Positions 25,783 to 34,810 of a DNA stretch of 64,000 bases are shown in pieces. Every line of letters starts with the position of its first letter. The stretch's first letter is position 1. Below the pieces are notes generated by a model. The model ran no database searches. It was not told where the DNA came from and saw only the letters and a program-made list of their open reading frames with translations. Position numbers and translations under genes: made by a program. This DNA comes from SIG603 sp964370775 (GTDB lineage: Bacteria > Bacillota > Clostridia > Oscillospirales > Acutalibacteraceae), in contig CAYJKT010000012.1 in the NCBI GenBank assembly GCA_964370775.1, positions 1-64,000 on the forward strand, given 5' to 3'.

Positions 25783-26545
25783 TTATCATGTCCTCCAATG
25801 GTTTGTTTAATTTATTTAAGTATTCAACAACATCAAAATTGTATGTTGAATAATAATCATTTTTTGTAGCTTCTTTAATATCTCCATTAAAAATTATGTT
25901 TCCGTCTTTCATAAAAAGACCTTTATGAAAATAGTTAACTGCAAGTGAAACATCATGCAAAACGCCGATAACAGAGTGTTTTTTGTCGGCAGTCCAGTCC
26001 TGTAAAAACGCAAATAACTCCATTTGGCTTTTAATATCTAAATGGTTAGACGGCTCATCTAGCAAGATAATTTTAGGCTCTTGTGCTAGTGCTCTAGCCA
26101 AAAGTACTTTTTGCATTTGCCCACCAGATAATGTAGAAATCTCCCTATCTTTTAAATCTGCAACGCCTACCAACTCTAGGCAATGCATAACATAATCTTC
26201 GTGAGATTTATCAGGCTTTGCAAAAACATTTTTGGGTAGCATAACATACCTACCAAGCATAACAGTCTCGAAAACGCTAAAAGAGAAGTACACATTTGAA
26301 CTTTGTGATAAAATAGCTAGGTTTTTGCCAAGCTCTTTTGGTTTTGTGTGTTTAATCTCTTTGTTAAAAAGTTTGATACTACCTTTATAGTCAAGCAGAC
26401 CACTAATCGCTTTAAGCAATGTGGTTTTGCCACACCCATTAGAGCCTATAACACATAGATTTTCGCCCTCTTTAATAGAAAAGCTTATGTCATTTATTAT
26501 GGGATTGTCCTCATATCCTGTTGATAAATTACTTACCTCAAGCAT
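25775..26545 (-). CDS. btuD: Cobalamin/corrinoid ABC transporter, ATP-binding subunit
   Basis: 256 aa from ATG 26545 with AAAGGAG upstream; an earlier start lies inside the permease gene. Walker A GSNGCGKTT (about 34-42), Q-loop LSQSSNVYF, signature LSGGQMQKVLLARAL and Walker B IILLDEPSNHLD are all present. It is of the FecE/BtuD class of importers. It overlaps the permease gene by 8 nt. The riboswitch upstream of btuF gives the substrate. Confidence 0.92.
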   Translation of the reverse strand: MLEVSNLSTGYEDNPIINDISFSIKEGENLCVIGSNGCGKTTLLKAISGLLDYKGSIKLFNKEIKHTKPKELGKNLAILSQSSNVYFSFSVFETVMLGRYVMLPKNVFAKPDKSHEDYVMHCLELVGVADLKDREISTLSGGQMQKVLLARALAQEPKIILLDEPSNHLDIKSQMELFAFLQDWTADKKHSVIGVLHDVSLAVNYFHKGLFMKDGNIIFNGDIKEATKNDYYSTYNFDVVEYLNKLNKPLEDMINV

Positions 26546-27563
26546 TTTTAGCTCCTTTCTTTCTATTAAAGAAAATATACATAAAGAATGGAGCACCAGT
26601 TAAAGCAGTGACAGCACCGACTGGAAGTTCAATAGGACTTAGCACAACACGTGCTAGAATATCAGCACACACCATGAAAATTCCGCCAAACAAAGCAGAC
26701 ATTGGCAGTACCATACTGTGACGAGATCCAAAAATTCTTCTAACTACATGAGGAGCTATCAAATCAACAAAGCCTATAATTCCAACAAAAGAAATTGCAG
26801 AGCCTGTTAATGCAGCTGATATTATTAGTATAACCCATTTTGATTTTTTTACATCTACACCCATAGAAAACGCTTGATTTTCGCCGAATGTCATCATGTC
26901 TAGCTCTCTTGATTTTAATATAAGTGCAAAAATTCCTATAACTGATAAAACCACAACCACACCTAGTTCTATTGGTGCTTTTCCAGAAAAACTGCCCATT
27001 TGCCAAAACAAAAGCTGTTGCATGTTTTCTCTAAAACTTGCATTAAGCATGGTGATAAGTGCGTTTAAGAAAAGCGAAAACACCATTCCCACAAGAACTA
27101 TTGTGTAGTTTTGCATGTTTCTATCAAATTTAGACGCCATTAAAACTGTTAGTATAACCGTTGCTATACCTGCCACAATTCCAAAAGCAGGGATTGTTAA
27201 TATTCCAAAAAAAGATGAACCTGTAACTATGATAAGACCCGCCGCAAGTGAAGCACCGGCAGATACTCCCAAAGTATATGACGAAGCTAGTGGATTTTGC
27301 ATTACTGACTGCATTGTGCTACCAGACACAGCTAGAGAAGCACCCACAACAAATGCCATTAGTGTTCTAACTGTACGCAAGTTCCAAACTATGCTGACAT
27401 CTGTTTCTGTCACGCTAGATAATAAATCTACACCAAACAATTTATTTAACAGCACGCTACCTACCTCCAACGGAGATATAAAGGTAGAGCCTATTCCAAT
27501 TCCCAGTAATATTACCAAAACGGATAATATAATGGAAGTGATTACTTTTATACGTATTGACAT
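26538..27563 (-). CDS. btuC: Cobalamin/corrinoid ABC transporter, permease
   Basis: 341 aa from ATG 27563, preceded by AAAGGG. FecCD/BtuC family with about ten transmembrane helices. Family motifs: RTLMAFVVGASLAVSGSTMQ...NPLASSYTLGVSAGASL, and GIIGFVDLIAPHVVRRIFGSRH near the C-terminus, the contact region for the ATPase. It forms a homodimer in the membrane. It is separated from btuF by an intercistronic hairpin at 27597-27625. Confidence 0.93.
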   Translation of the reverse strand: MSIRIKVITSIILSVLVILLGIGIGSTFISPLEVGSVLLNKLFGVDLLSSVTETDVSIVWNLRTVRTLMAFVVGASLAVSGSTMQSVMQNPLASSYTLGVSAGASLAAGLIIVTGSSFFGILTIPAFGIVAGIATVILTVLMASKFDRNMQNYTIVLVGMVFSLFLNALITMLNASFRENMQQLLFWQMGSFSGKAPIELGVVVVLSVIGIFALILKSRELDMMTFGENQAFSMGVDVKKSKWVILIISAALTGSAISFVGIIGFVDLIAPHVVRRIFGSRHSMVLPMSALFGGIFMVCADILARVVLSPIELPVGAVTALTGAPFFMYIFFNRKKGAKNA

Positions 27564-27596
27564 ATTCAACCCTTTAATTTTCTTTTTAATACAACA

Positions 27597-27625
27597 ATAT
27601 TGTAGGGAGATTATCCCTACAATAT
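27597..27625. terminator. Intercistronic hairpin between btuF and btuC
   Basis: A perfect 12-bp stem (atattgtaggga with tccctacaatat) and a 5-nt loop, with no long T-run on the minus strand (TTGTATTAAAAAG follows). It probably stabilises the binding-protein mRNA or partly terminates, giving more BtuF than BtuCD. Confidence 0.6.
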
Positions 27626-27649
27626 CTTTAATACTTTAGTGTTTAAGAT

Positions 27650-28675
27650 TTATTCTCCGTAAACCTCAGGATATAATGCTTTAGCCATTTCGTCTAAGCC
27701 TTTAACGATGTTATGATTTGGAAGTGATGTAGACATGTTATCTACATAATAAACTGCATCATTAGCAACTGCATCAACTGCATCCCAACCACTTCTAGCT
27801 TTGATTTCATCAATTGGTGCGTCAGCATAATTAACGTTCGTGAAGATAACGCTAGGGTTTGATGTCAAAATCATCTCGTCAGTTACAGATAACCAACCCT
27901 CTGTACCAGCCAGAACATTTTCGCCGCCGATAATCTCAATCATCTCATTTAAGTAAGAGCCTGAACCTGTGCTATACATATATGGAGCTGGTGAAATCTC
28001 AAAGTAAACTGTTTTTTTCTCTGTAATATCAGCTGAAAGTGCTTGATACTCAGCAATAGCTGTTTGCATATCTGAAACCAAAATATCTGCTTTATCCTCA
28101 GCTTTTAGAAGCTCACCTAAGAACTCTATATCAGCATAAATTCCCTCAATGCTTGTAGCCGTTGGCACATTAGCTACTGTTGCACCAGCAGACTCAACTT
28201 CATCAAATGGACTGCTTTGACCAGCAGCTGTAAGTTCTGTTGTTATAACTAAGTCAGGTTGTGATGCTGTGATAGCCTCGATATCTGGGTTCATCATGTC
28301 GAACACCAAAACATCCTCTGGTAAACCCTCTGTCATATCAACAGATGTAATAGCTATAATTTTATCTGCATAGCCTAAGTCTACTAAAATCTCTGTTAGA
28401 GACGGTGCATAAGACACGATTTTTGTGTATTCTTCTTTTACTTCAATAGTGTTTCCTGCTCTGTCTGTTAGCTCTGTGCTTGCAGACTCTACAGCTTCTG
28501 AGCTTTCAGTCGCTGAACTCTCTGTATCTTCTGAGCTTTCTTCTTCTGAGCTTTCTTCTGTTTGGCTTACAGAACTAGCGTCCTCGCTTGAAGTGTCTAC
28601 TTCTGCTTCTGTAGTACAAGCAAGCATAGATACTGCTAGTACTGCTGTCATAACTAATGCTAATAACTTTTTCAT
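27650..28675 (-). CDS. btuF: Cobalamin/corrinoid ABC transporter, substrate-binding lipoprotein
   Basis: 341 aa. Signal peptide with lipobox MLAC, then a Ser/Glu/Thr-rich linker to about residue 65, then a periplasmic-binding-protein fold of the BtuF/FecB class: KIVSYAPSLTEILVDLGYADKIIAIT, PDLVITTELT, and GGENVLAGTEGW. It captures corrinoids outside the cell. First gene of the operon under the cobalamin riboswitch; AGGAG before the ATG. Confidence 0.92.
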   Translation of the reverse strand: MKKLLALVMTAVLAVSMLACTTEAEVDTSSEDASSVSQTEESSEEESSEDTESSATESSEAVESASTELTDRAGNTIEVKEEYTKIVSYAPSLTEILVDLGYADKIIAITSVDMTEGLPEDVLVFDMMNPDIEAITASQPDLVITTELTAAGQSSPFDEVESAGATVANVPTATSIEGIYADIEFLGELLKAEDKADILVSDMQTAIAEYQALSADITEKKTVYFEISPAPYMYSTGSGSYLNEMIEIIGGENVLAGTEGWLSVTDEMILTSNPSVIFTNVNYADAPIDEIKARSGWDAVDAVANDAVYYVDNMSTSLPNHNIVKGLDEMAKALYPEVYGE

Positions 28676-28701
28676 TTTCTTCTCCTAAATAAATATAAAA
28701 A

Positions 28702-28732
28702 TTACCCCAACTTCATTAAGAAACTGAGGTAA
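28702..28732 (-). terminator. Riboswitch-controlled terminator
   Basis: A 13-bp stem with wobble pairs (28720-28732 with 28702-28714) followed by TTTTTAT on the minus strand. It is located between the cobalamin aptamer and btuF, so it is the likely expression platform: cobalamin binding should favour this hairpin. Confidence 0.75.
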
Positions 28733-28785
28733 GTTAAATGTTTAATCTAGTCAACATAGCATGACAATTCACATTCAACCGAAAC

Positions 28786-28975
28786 CTTCATTATCCTGTG
28801 AAGTGGTTCGATAATTTACACTGGCAGGTTTTCCGACTTAAGCCCACAGTTTAGCCTTCCCAAATAAAATTCAGTGGCATATTTAAACTGATATAACAGC
28901 TTTTACGGCAACAGGTATTGTATCGGATTTTCACCGATTTCCCTTTTAAAACTACATTATAGTTTTCACCTTTGT
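28786..28975 (-). promoter_or_regulatory. Cobalamin riboswitch
   Basis: The minus strand carries the conserved B12 elements in order: GGTGAAAATCC (28935-28925), GCCACTG (28878-28872), GGGAAGG (28861-28855), and the AGTC.GGA...CCTGCCAGTG segment ending near 28819. This is the aptamer that turns off cobalamin genes when adenosyl- or methylcobalamin binds. It is followed by a terminator and btuF. Confidence 0.93.
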
Positions 28976-29189
28976 AAAGAACGTGTTAATAATACCTTTT
29001 TATCTGAATTATGTCAATAAAAGTACTAATATACAGCAAATAATTACAAAAAATAAGCACTTTTTTTATATTGTTCAATAATTCACTAACATTTATGCTG
29101 GTTAGGTTACTCGTAGATATTATTTCTTTGATATAATAGACGGGTGAGACTTCTACAATATATGTTTTAGTTAATTACACAAAAACAAC

Positions 29190-29218
29190 TTGATATTTCT
29201 ATTTAATAGGTTTATAAT
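29190..29218 (+). promoter_or_regulatory. Sigma-A promoter of the lipoprotein/ABC-2 operon
   Basis: TTGATA at 29190-29195, a 17-bp spacer, and TATAAT at 29213-29218. A start near 29225 supports ATG 29252 rather than 29234 as the first codon of the next gene. Confidence 0.65.
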
Positions 29219-29251
29219 TAAACTAAAATAACGATGAAAAGAGATGTAAGA

Positions 29252-30349
29252 ATGAAAAATGTAAAAACTGCCATACTAGCAACGCTTATCAGTCTTTCCT
29301 TAGCTTCTTGTGCATCTACCGAACAACAGCACTCATTACCTGAAACGTTATTAATTGAATGTGAAACAGATTTTGAAACACCTGATTTACTAAATAGTTA
29401 TGAGCTGTCATACATAGATATAGAACAAGATTTGTTAAACCAACATTTGTTGAAAAATGAAATAGTTGAAGTAATTGAATATAAAGATGTTATCGCTACT
29501 TATTGTGAGAACAATGAATATTTGATGGATTTTACATCTGAAACAGTGAATAAAGGTGGATTTAGTTATGGTAATGGTAATCTATCCTCAGACCTGGCTA
29601 ATGTATATAGTGCAAATATTGATTATGGTAATAACAGCATCTCTCGTGATGCTTTATTGCTATATGATAGAACAATAAAATATCAGCAAAAATCCGACTT
29701 ATGGTTCGATACTTACGCTGATACCGAACAAGAATTCTTGTCTCTTATAGATAATCTTGGTGTAGGAGATGTAGAAATTTGGTACAGTTTCTCTATGGAT
29801 AGTGAGACTATGACTGAAAATGAACAAGAGAATAACGAGTATCTTATTGAATACAACGACCCTGAATATAGTGTTATAAATGATACTGTTTATGATAAAA
29901 ACCATGAAGCATATATCTTTTTAGGCAGACAAATGATAGATTCTATACCTGTTAGCCAATATGTTTGGTCGGATAACAGCACTGATCAATCAACTCTTTT
30001 TGCTATGTACTCAAAAGACGGCTTAGTTGATATGCGACTAAGTTTGTGTTTTGATATTGGTAATTCACTAGGCGAAGAAGAAATAATAAGTTCTTCTGAA
30101 GCTTTAGATGTCTTTATCAAAGACTATAATAAAAGCTTGCACACTGATAATACAACGATTTACAACATGGAACTAAATTACATAAAATTACAAGATAAAA
30201 ATGAAAACATGATAGCCGTACCTGCGTATATATTCTCTACAAGCACACCAACTGATAGTGAAGATACTCCTTTTAGCACAAATTATTTTACTAATGTAGT
30301 TAATGCTGTGACAGGAGAGATAATTAAGACAGATTGGATAGAAGATTAA
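29252..30349 (+). CDS. Predicted lipoprotein of an ABC-2 transporter operon
   Basis: 365 aa from ATG 29252; an ATG at 29234 would lie about 9 nt from the predicted transcription start with no ribosome binding site. Signal peptide and lipobox LASC (Cys about residue 20). The mature part is acidic with no domain recognised. The stop codon overlaps the next ATG by one base (TAATG). As it travels with two ABC-2 permeases and an ATPase, it may be an accessory or substrate-sensing protein of that exporter. Confidence 0.72.
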   Translation: MKNVKTAILATLISLSLASCASTEQQHSLPETLLIECETDFETPDLLNSYELSYIDIEQDLLNQHLLKNEIVEVIEYKDVIATYCENNEYLMDFTSETVNKGGFSYGNGNLSSDLANVYSANIDYGNNSISRDALLLYDRTIKYQQKSDLWFDTYADTEQEFLSLIDNLGVGDVEIWYSFSMDSETMTENEQENNEYLIEYNDPEYSVINDTVYDKNHEAYIFLGRQMIDSIPVSQYVWSDNSTDQSTLFAMYSKDGLVDMRLSLCFDIGNSLGEEEIISSSEALDVFIKDYNKSLHTDNTTIYNMELNYIKLQDKNENMIAVPAYIFSTSTPTDSEDTPFSTNYFTNVVNAVTGEIIKTDWIED

Positions 30350-31116
30350 TGAATTTTTTAAACTTACTAAAGCTCGATATACTTAGATTATTCGGTTTAA
30401 AGCTGTTATTTTGCTCTTTAATAGCTTTCCTTCTTATGACATCAGTAATTTATCCATTTTTATCACAAGACCTTGGGTTGTGGTTTTGCTTATCACATGC
30501 TTTTCAAGGAACAGGCACAGTTAACATAGTTCTTTGCATTTTACCAGTCATACCTTATGCTACTACACTTGCTGATGAATGGGAGTCTAATGCGTATAAA
30601 TCTTACGTGATAAGAAGTGGCACTAAAAGCTATACTTTATCAAAGATAGCTTCTGGATTGATAAGTGGTTTTTTAGTTGTTTTTCTAGCTACTTTATTTT
30701 TCATATTTATATACAGCTTTGTCACACCAGTGTCTAAGGTTATAGCAAGTGATGACGCATATAGCATATTAGCGTCTAGTGGAAATCTCCTTGGTGGGTA
30801 TCTTTTATTTGCTACTCATATATCGCTTTCAGGTAGTTTAATCGCAGTAACTGGAGTTTGGGTATCTACTTTTATCACAAATAGATACATAGCCATTGCT
30901 TCACCTTTGATTATGTATTATCTCATGATGGTTACATCGCCAACTAATATTAACATGCCTTGGATATTAAACCCTGTGTTTTGGATAGAAGGTATAGCAC
31001 CTGCTGACACTGCAACTGAACAAATTTTATCTAAACTAGCTGTGGTTATAATATTGTGTACTTTGATGAGTATAGGTTCCGTTATCAATATGGAAAGGAA
31101 AATGAGAAATGCATAA
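30349..31116 (+). CDS. ABC-2-type transporter permease
   Basis: 255 aa from ATG 30349, coupled to the preceding stop. Six hydrophobic segments, about residues 15-40, 55-75, 100-130, 145-170, 180-200 and 225-245. The DEWESNAYKSYVIRSGTKSYTLSKI segment between helices 2 and 3 is typical of ABC-2 exporter permeases (Nat/YhfE-like). It probably pairs with the second permease at 31109 and the ATPase at 31987. Confidence 0.78.
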   Translation: MNFLNLLKLDILRLFGLKLLFCSLIAFLLMTSVIYPFLSQDLGLWFCLSHAFQGTGTVNIVLCILPVIPYATTLADEWESNAYKSYVIRSGTKSYTLSKIASGLISGFLVVFLATLFFIFIYSFVTPVSKVIASDDAYSILASSGNLLGGYLLFATHISLSGSLIAVTGVWVSTFITNRYIAIASPLIMYYLMMVTSPTNINMPWILNPVFWIEGIAPADTATEQILSKLAVVIILCTLMSIGSVINMERKMRNA

Positions 31117-31990
31117 TATACAAATGATTTTATTCTGTTTTAAGATCAATCTAACTAAGCTGTTAGGTTCTTATAAATTTATTCTTATTGTAGCCTTAAT
31201 GGTATTGTTTAACTTTTATGAATTTAGAGGAATTAATATAGCTACAGAATATTACAATGCAAAAATGAGTGCTTATATTTTCCCGTTTATTACAACTATA
31301 TCTACTTCTATGTTGATAAACAATGCTCTTATTATTTTCCTTTTTGCAAACCTACCAGATATAGATAAATTCTCTCAGTACATAATTATGAGAGCCGGAC
31401 GAACAGTTGTTTCGTTAGGTGAGACTTTATATATTTTAGTGGTATCTATAATATATACCGTTTTAAGATTTATTTTCACCTTTATATTTTATTTGCCAAA
31501 TGCAGATTTTTCTAACGAATGGGGTCCGTTAATATATTATTTTGCTGAAGGTAGAAATGATATAAGAACAGAAACTGGTGCGTACATAGGTTTTTTAACA
31601 AGCGAAGTAGTAATGGACAAATTCGCTCCAATACAAATGACTTTGCTTTCTGTGTCACTTATGATAGTACTATGTTTTTTTATGGGTTCATTGATTAGAT
31701 TTTTCAACCAAGTAGTAGCCCCTACATCAGGTATTATTGTTTCAGGAGTCTTTGCTGCTATGTCCTATTTTGCTGTTCATTTTGCACCACTAGCTTATGG
31801 AAATGTTATAGATTATGTATCACCTTTTTCGTGGCTAAGTTTAGCAAACCTTGATGTATTCAATCCTGAGAAACCTTCTTTATTTTATGTGTTTACGTTT
31901 ATGCTTATAGGAGTGGTTATATTTGTGGTTGGAAGTTATATTACGCTTATTAAAAGAGATTTAGCAGATATTAATAGGAGGCATTTATGA
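31109..31990 (+). CDS. ABC-2-type transporter permease, second subunit
   Basis: 293 aa, overlapping the preceding gene by 8 nt and the ATPase gene by 4 nt. Hydrophobic helices at about residues 18-37, 50-78, 100-125, 180-205, 215-240 and 255-280. No signature beyond ABC-2 topology. The substrate is not evident; lantibiotic immunity or lipid/peptide export are possible. Confidence 0.72.
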   Translation: MHNIQMILFCFKINLTKLLGSYKFILIVALMVLFNFYEFRGINIATEYYNAKMSAYIFPFITTISTSMLINNALIIFLFANLPDIDKFSQYIIMRAGRTVVSLGETLYILVVSIIYTVLRFIFTFIFYLPNADFSNEWGPLIYYFAEGRNDIRTETGAYIGFLTSEVVMDKFAPIQMTLLSVSLMIVLCFFMGSLIRFFNQVVAPTSGIIVSGVFAAMSYFAVHFAPLAYGNVIDYVSPFSWLSLANLDVFNPEKPSLFYVFTFMLIGVVIFVVGSYITLIKRDLADINRRHL

Positions 31991-32619
31991 GTATAGAAGT
32001 AAAAAATGTATCAAAAAAATTTAAAGAAACATTAGCTTTGGATAATATCTCGATGTGTTTTGAGTCGGGTAAAATTCATGGAATTATCGGACGAAATGGC
32101 TCTGGAAAAAGCGTATTGATGAAATGTATATGCGGATTTATGAAACCTACAACTGGTGAAATTATGATAAATGGCAGTATAGTTAAGCAATCAAAACCAC
32201 AAGACATAGGTATTATTATTGAAACCCCTGGGTTTTTAGATAATAAAAGTGGTTATAAAAACTTGCTATATCTCGCTAGTATCAACAAAAAAATCGACAG
32301 CGAAAAAGTAAAACTTACTCTTTCTACTGTCGGTTTAGACGCTAATTCTAAAAAACATGTTGGTAAATATTCTTTGGGTATGCGACAACGGCTAGGCATA
32401 GCACAGGCTATAATGGAAGACCCAAATATTTTGATATTAGACGAACCAATGAACGGCTTAGATAACCAAGGTGTTTTAGAGATGCGAGAACTTTTTCTGA
32501 AACTAAAATCTGAGGGAAAAACTATATTGCTTGCAAGCCATAACAAAGAGGATATAGCCGTGTTGTGTGACACCGTTATCGAGTTAGACCACGGTGTGGT
32601 GATATCAGAAAATAGTTAA
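31987..32619 (+). CDS. ABC transporter ATP-binding protein
   Basis: 210 aa. Walker A GRNGSGKS (about 35-42), signature YSLGMRQRLGIAQAI and Walker B ILILDEPMNGLD, of the exporter class (CcmA/NatA). It is the last gene of the lipoprotein-permease-permease-ATPase operon. Its stop is only 4 bp from the stop of the convergent mtlR gene; no terminator could be seen between them. Confidence 0.9.
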   Translation: MSIEVKNVSKKFKETLALDNISMCFESGKIHGIIGRNGSGKSVLMKCICGFMKPTTGEIMINGSIVKQSKPQDIGIIIETPGFLDNKSGYKNLLYLASINKKIDSEKVKLTLSTVGLDANSKKHVGKYSLGMRQRLGIAQAIMEDPNILILDEPMNGLDNQGVLEMRELFLKLKSEGKTILLASHNKEDIAVLCDTVIELDHGVVISENS

Positions 32620-32623
32620 TAAT

Positions 32624-34696
32624 TTAGCTTATGTAATTAGAAAAATAAGACTTTAACACCTGCGATATATTTTTTTGTGTCGCATTGTCGTCACCTGCAA
32701 CAATACTATCTAAAATTGTATCATTCTCTACCATACTACTACTAATGCTTCCCATAATTCCACTGTTGATTTTTTCGTTTTCATCTTTTGGTACTAGCAT
32801 AGCAAATATGATTTGTATACCTCTAAAGTCAGGCGAATTAAAGTTAGATAAATCGTCTGTTGTAAAGATGCTAAACGACGGATTTTTCACACCACTGCTT
32901 TTTGCATGTAAAAGTGCAAAGTTTAGTTCTGGGAAAATCTGGCTAGATATTTTTTCTCTCTCTAAAATATCTTTTTGTATGGCAACTGGGTCTTCATCTG
33001 GCTTGCATACTGTGGTTGTAATCAGTTTTAAAGCTTTTTTAAAATTTAAGTTTTTATCTATTCTAAAAATGCCAATACTTTTTTCTATAATCTTAATTTG
33101 ATTAGCCATAATAGAAATTGCTTCAAATTCTAAACTTGCTTTATCAAGCGTTTTTTCTTCTGTACAAACTTCATATTTATTAATCACTTGAAGAATTTTC
33201 TCCATATTCTTTTCGCTAAGCAATGGACTTACTTCTACGATTTCTATATCATCTATTTTTAAAGATAAGCTAGAGATTAAGAAGTCTTCTTTTTGAATAA
33301 CTTCACTGGTAATGTCATTTTTACCATAAGCTGTAAGCAATGCTCTGTCTTTGAATGTCTTATTTAACTTAGACATCATAAGCCTAGATACACCTATACC
33401 ACTAGAGCAAACAATTCCAACATTAACCACTTTTGTCTTTTGCCTATTAGTATCTATTCTCACAAGTGCTGCCGCAAAGTGAACTGTCAAAAACCCAATC
33501 TCAGAAGGTGGTACTGTTCTATTTATATATTTCCCTAGCACTTTTGCAGAATTTTCACATTTTTTATACACGTCACCGAACTGTGCAATAACATCATTAA
33601 GCATAGGATTATGTATATCCATTCTATTCGCCAGTCTAATTATCGTTGGTGACAAATGAGCTAACAGGCTATGCAAAAAGTCTTCATCTTGCTTTAATAA
33701 ATATGCTATTTTTTCATCAAATGCATAAATCATTTTGTCTGCAATAATGCTGATATTTTCATAATCGTTATCTGCTTTCACATTCACTTTTTCATGTTTT
33801 GATGCCTTGATATGTAGGTATATGTATGAAATTTCAAACTGTGGTATTTCAATATCAAACTCTTTTTGTAGCTCTTTTGCAATGTTTTCTGCTACTTCAT
33901 ATTCTTCGTCATTTGGTGTAGCACTAGAGGTAGAGCCTCTGTCATCTATGGTTTCTTTATTAAGTATTCTTTTAACTGCAATACTTATATGCATTATTAA
34001 GCCTATGTAAGAATTTTCGGTTAACATTTTTACATATAAGCTGTCTGTTTTATTTATGCAATCTGTCACTTTCCTTATAGTATCTTCGCCTAAAATATCC
34101 ATAAAGCCTGTTTTTTGAAAATTCTCAATAATGTCACTGCTTTTTGAACCATTCTCATATATATCTAAAATGAAGTCTGTACCAATATTTTCACTTATAA
34201 AATCTTTTATAGCTTTTCTGTAATTAACTTCACTGCCTTTAACCGATATACCACTTCCTGGTTTTTTAACCACTTTTAAATCGTGAGAATTAAACCACGG
34301 CTCTAAGAATTCTATATCTGCGCTAATCGTAGCCTCACTAACCTTAAATTTTGTGCTATACCAAAACAGTTTTTTTACACCTTTATCTTTTAGTATCTCA
34401 AATACTATTCTTTTTCTTCTGTACTCTTTATCTGTGTCATCAACGCTGTTATCGCTGTTAAGTTCACTTAATAATAAGTTTTTGTCTTCATCTTCCCCTA
34501 CTATCCAAACTCCAACTCCAGTTTTTGATGCAAACTCCAATTTGTACGGTTGTAAATCAGCAGGAAAATACTCAAGCTCTCTTTGTACTGTCCTTTTGCT
34601 AACTCCGATTTTTTCTGATAATTTTACTATTGAGACTGGGGCATTTTGTTCAAGCATTAAAAGCAATATTTTTTTACCCCTTGCACTAAAATTCAT
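32624..34696 (-). CDS. mtlR: MtlR-type PTS-regulated transcriptional activator
   Basis: 690 aa from ATG 34696 with AAAGGG upstream. Domains in order: two N-terminal winged helix-turn-helix regions (about 5-65 and 85-150, with VSKRTVQREL and VSEATISADIEFL), two PTS regulation domains (about 190-400, with several His in HISIAV, HIKASKHE, HNPMLND, TVHFAAAL), an EIIB-like domain (GIVCSSGIGVSRLM), and a C-terminal EIIA-like domain with LLHAKSSG. Such proteins activate a sugar operon when phosphorylated by HPr and not by the cognate EII. It follows the EIICB gene and probably binds the palindromes at 37909-37929 and 41148-41168. Confidence 0.9.
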   Translation of the reverse strand: MNFSARGKKILLLMLEQNAPVSIVKLSEKIGVSKRTVQRELEYFPADLQPYKLEFASKTGVGVWIVGEDEDKNLLLSELNSDNSVDDTDKEYRRKRIVFEILKDKGVKKLFWYSTKFKVSEATISADIEFLEPWFNSHDLKVVKKPGSGISVKGSEVNYRKAIKDFISENIGTDFILDIYENGSKSSDIIENFQKTGFMDILGEDTIRKVTDCINKTDSLYVKMLTENSYIGLIMHISIAVKRILNKETIDDRGSTSSATPNDEEYEVAENIAKELQKEFDIEIPQFEISYIYLHIKASKHEKVNVKADNDYENISIIADKMIYAFDEKIAYLLKQDEDFLHSLLAHLSPTIIRLANRMDIHNPMLNDVIAQFGDVYKKCENSAKVLGKYINRTVPPSEIGFLTVHFAAALVRIDTNRQKTKVVNVGIVCSSGIGVSRLMMSKLNKTFKDRALLTAYGKNDITSEVIQKEDFLISSLSLKIDDIEIVEVSPLLSEKNMEKILQVINKYEVCTEEKTLDKASLEFEAISIMANQIKIIEKSIGIFRIDKNLNFKKALKLITTTVCKPDEDPVAIQKDILEREKISSQIFPELNFALLHAKSSGVKNPSFSIFTTDDLSNFNSPDFRGIQIIFAMLVPKDENEKINSGIMGSISSSMVENDTILDSIVAGDDNATQKNISQVLKSYFSNYIS

Positions 34697-34764
34697 TTTA
34701 TCGCACCCTTTCAAAATAAGATATTTCGTAGGTATTATATCTTTTAATTGTACTATATAAATGC

Positions 34765-34800
34765 GTATAATACAAGATAGTTTCCTACCTTGTATTATAC
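34765..34800. terminator. Intercistronic hairpin between mtlA and mtlR
   Basis: A perfect 12-bp stem (gtataatacaag with cttgtattatac) extended inward by further pairs (atag with ctac, partial). No T-run follows on the minus strand, so it may reduce rather than stop transcription into mtlR. Confidence 0.5.
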
Positions 34801-34810
34801 TTATTTTATA

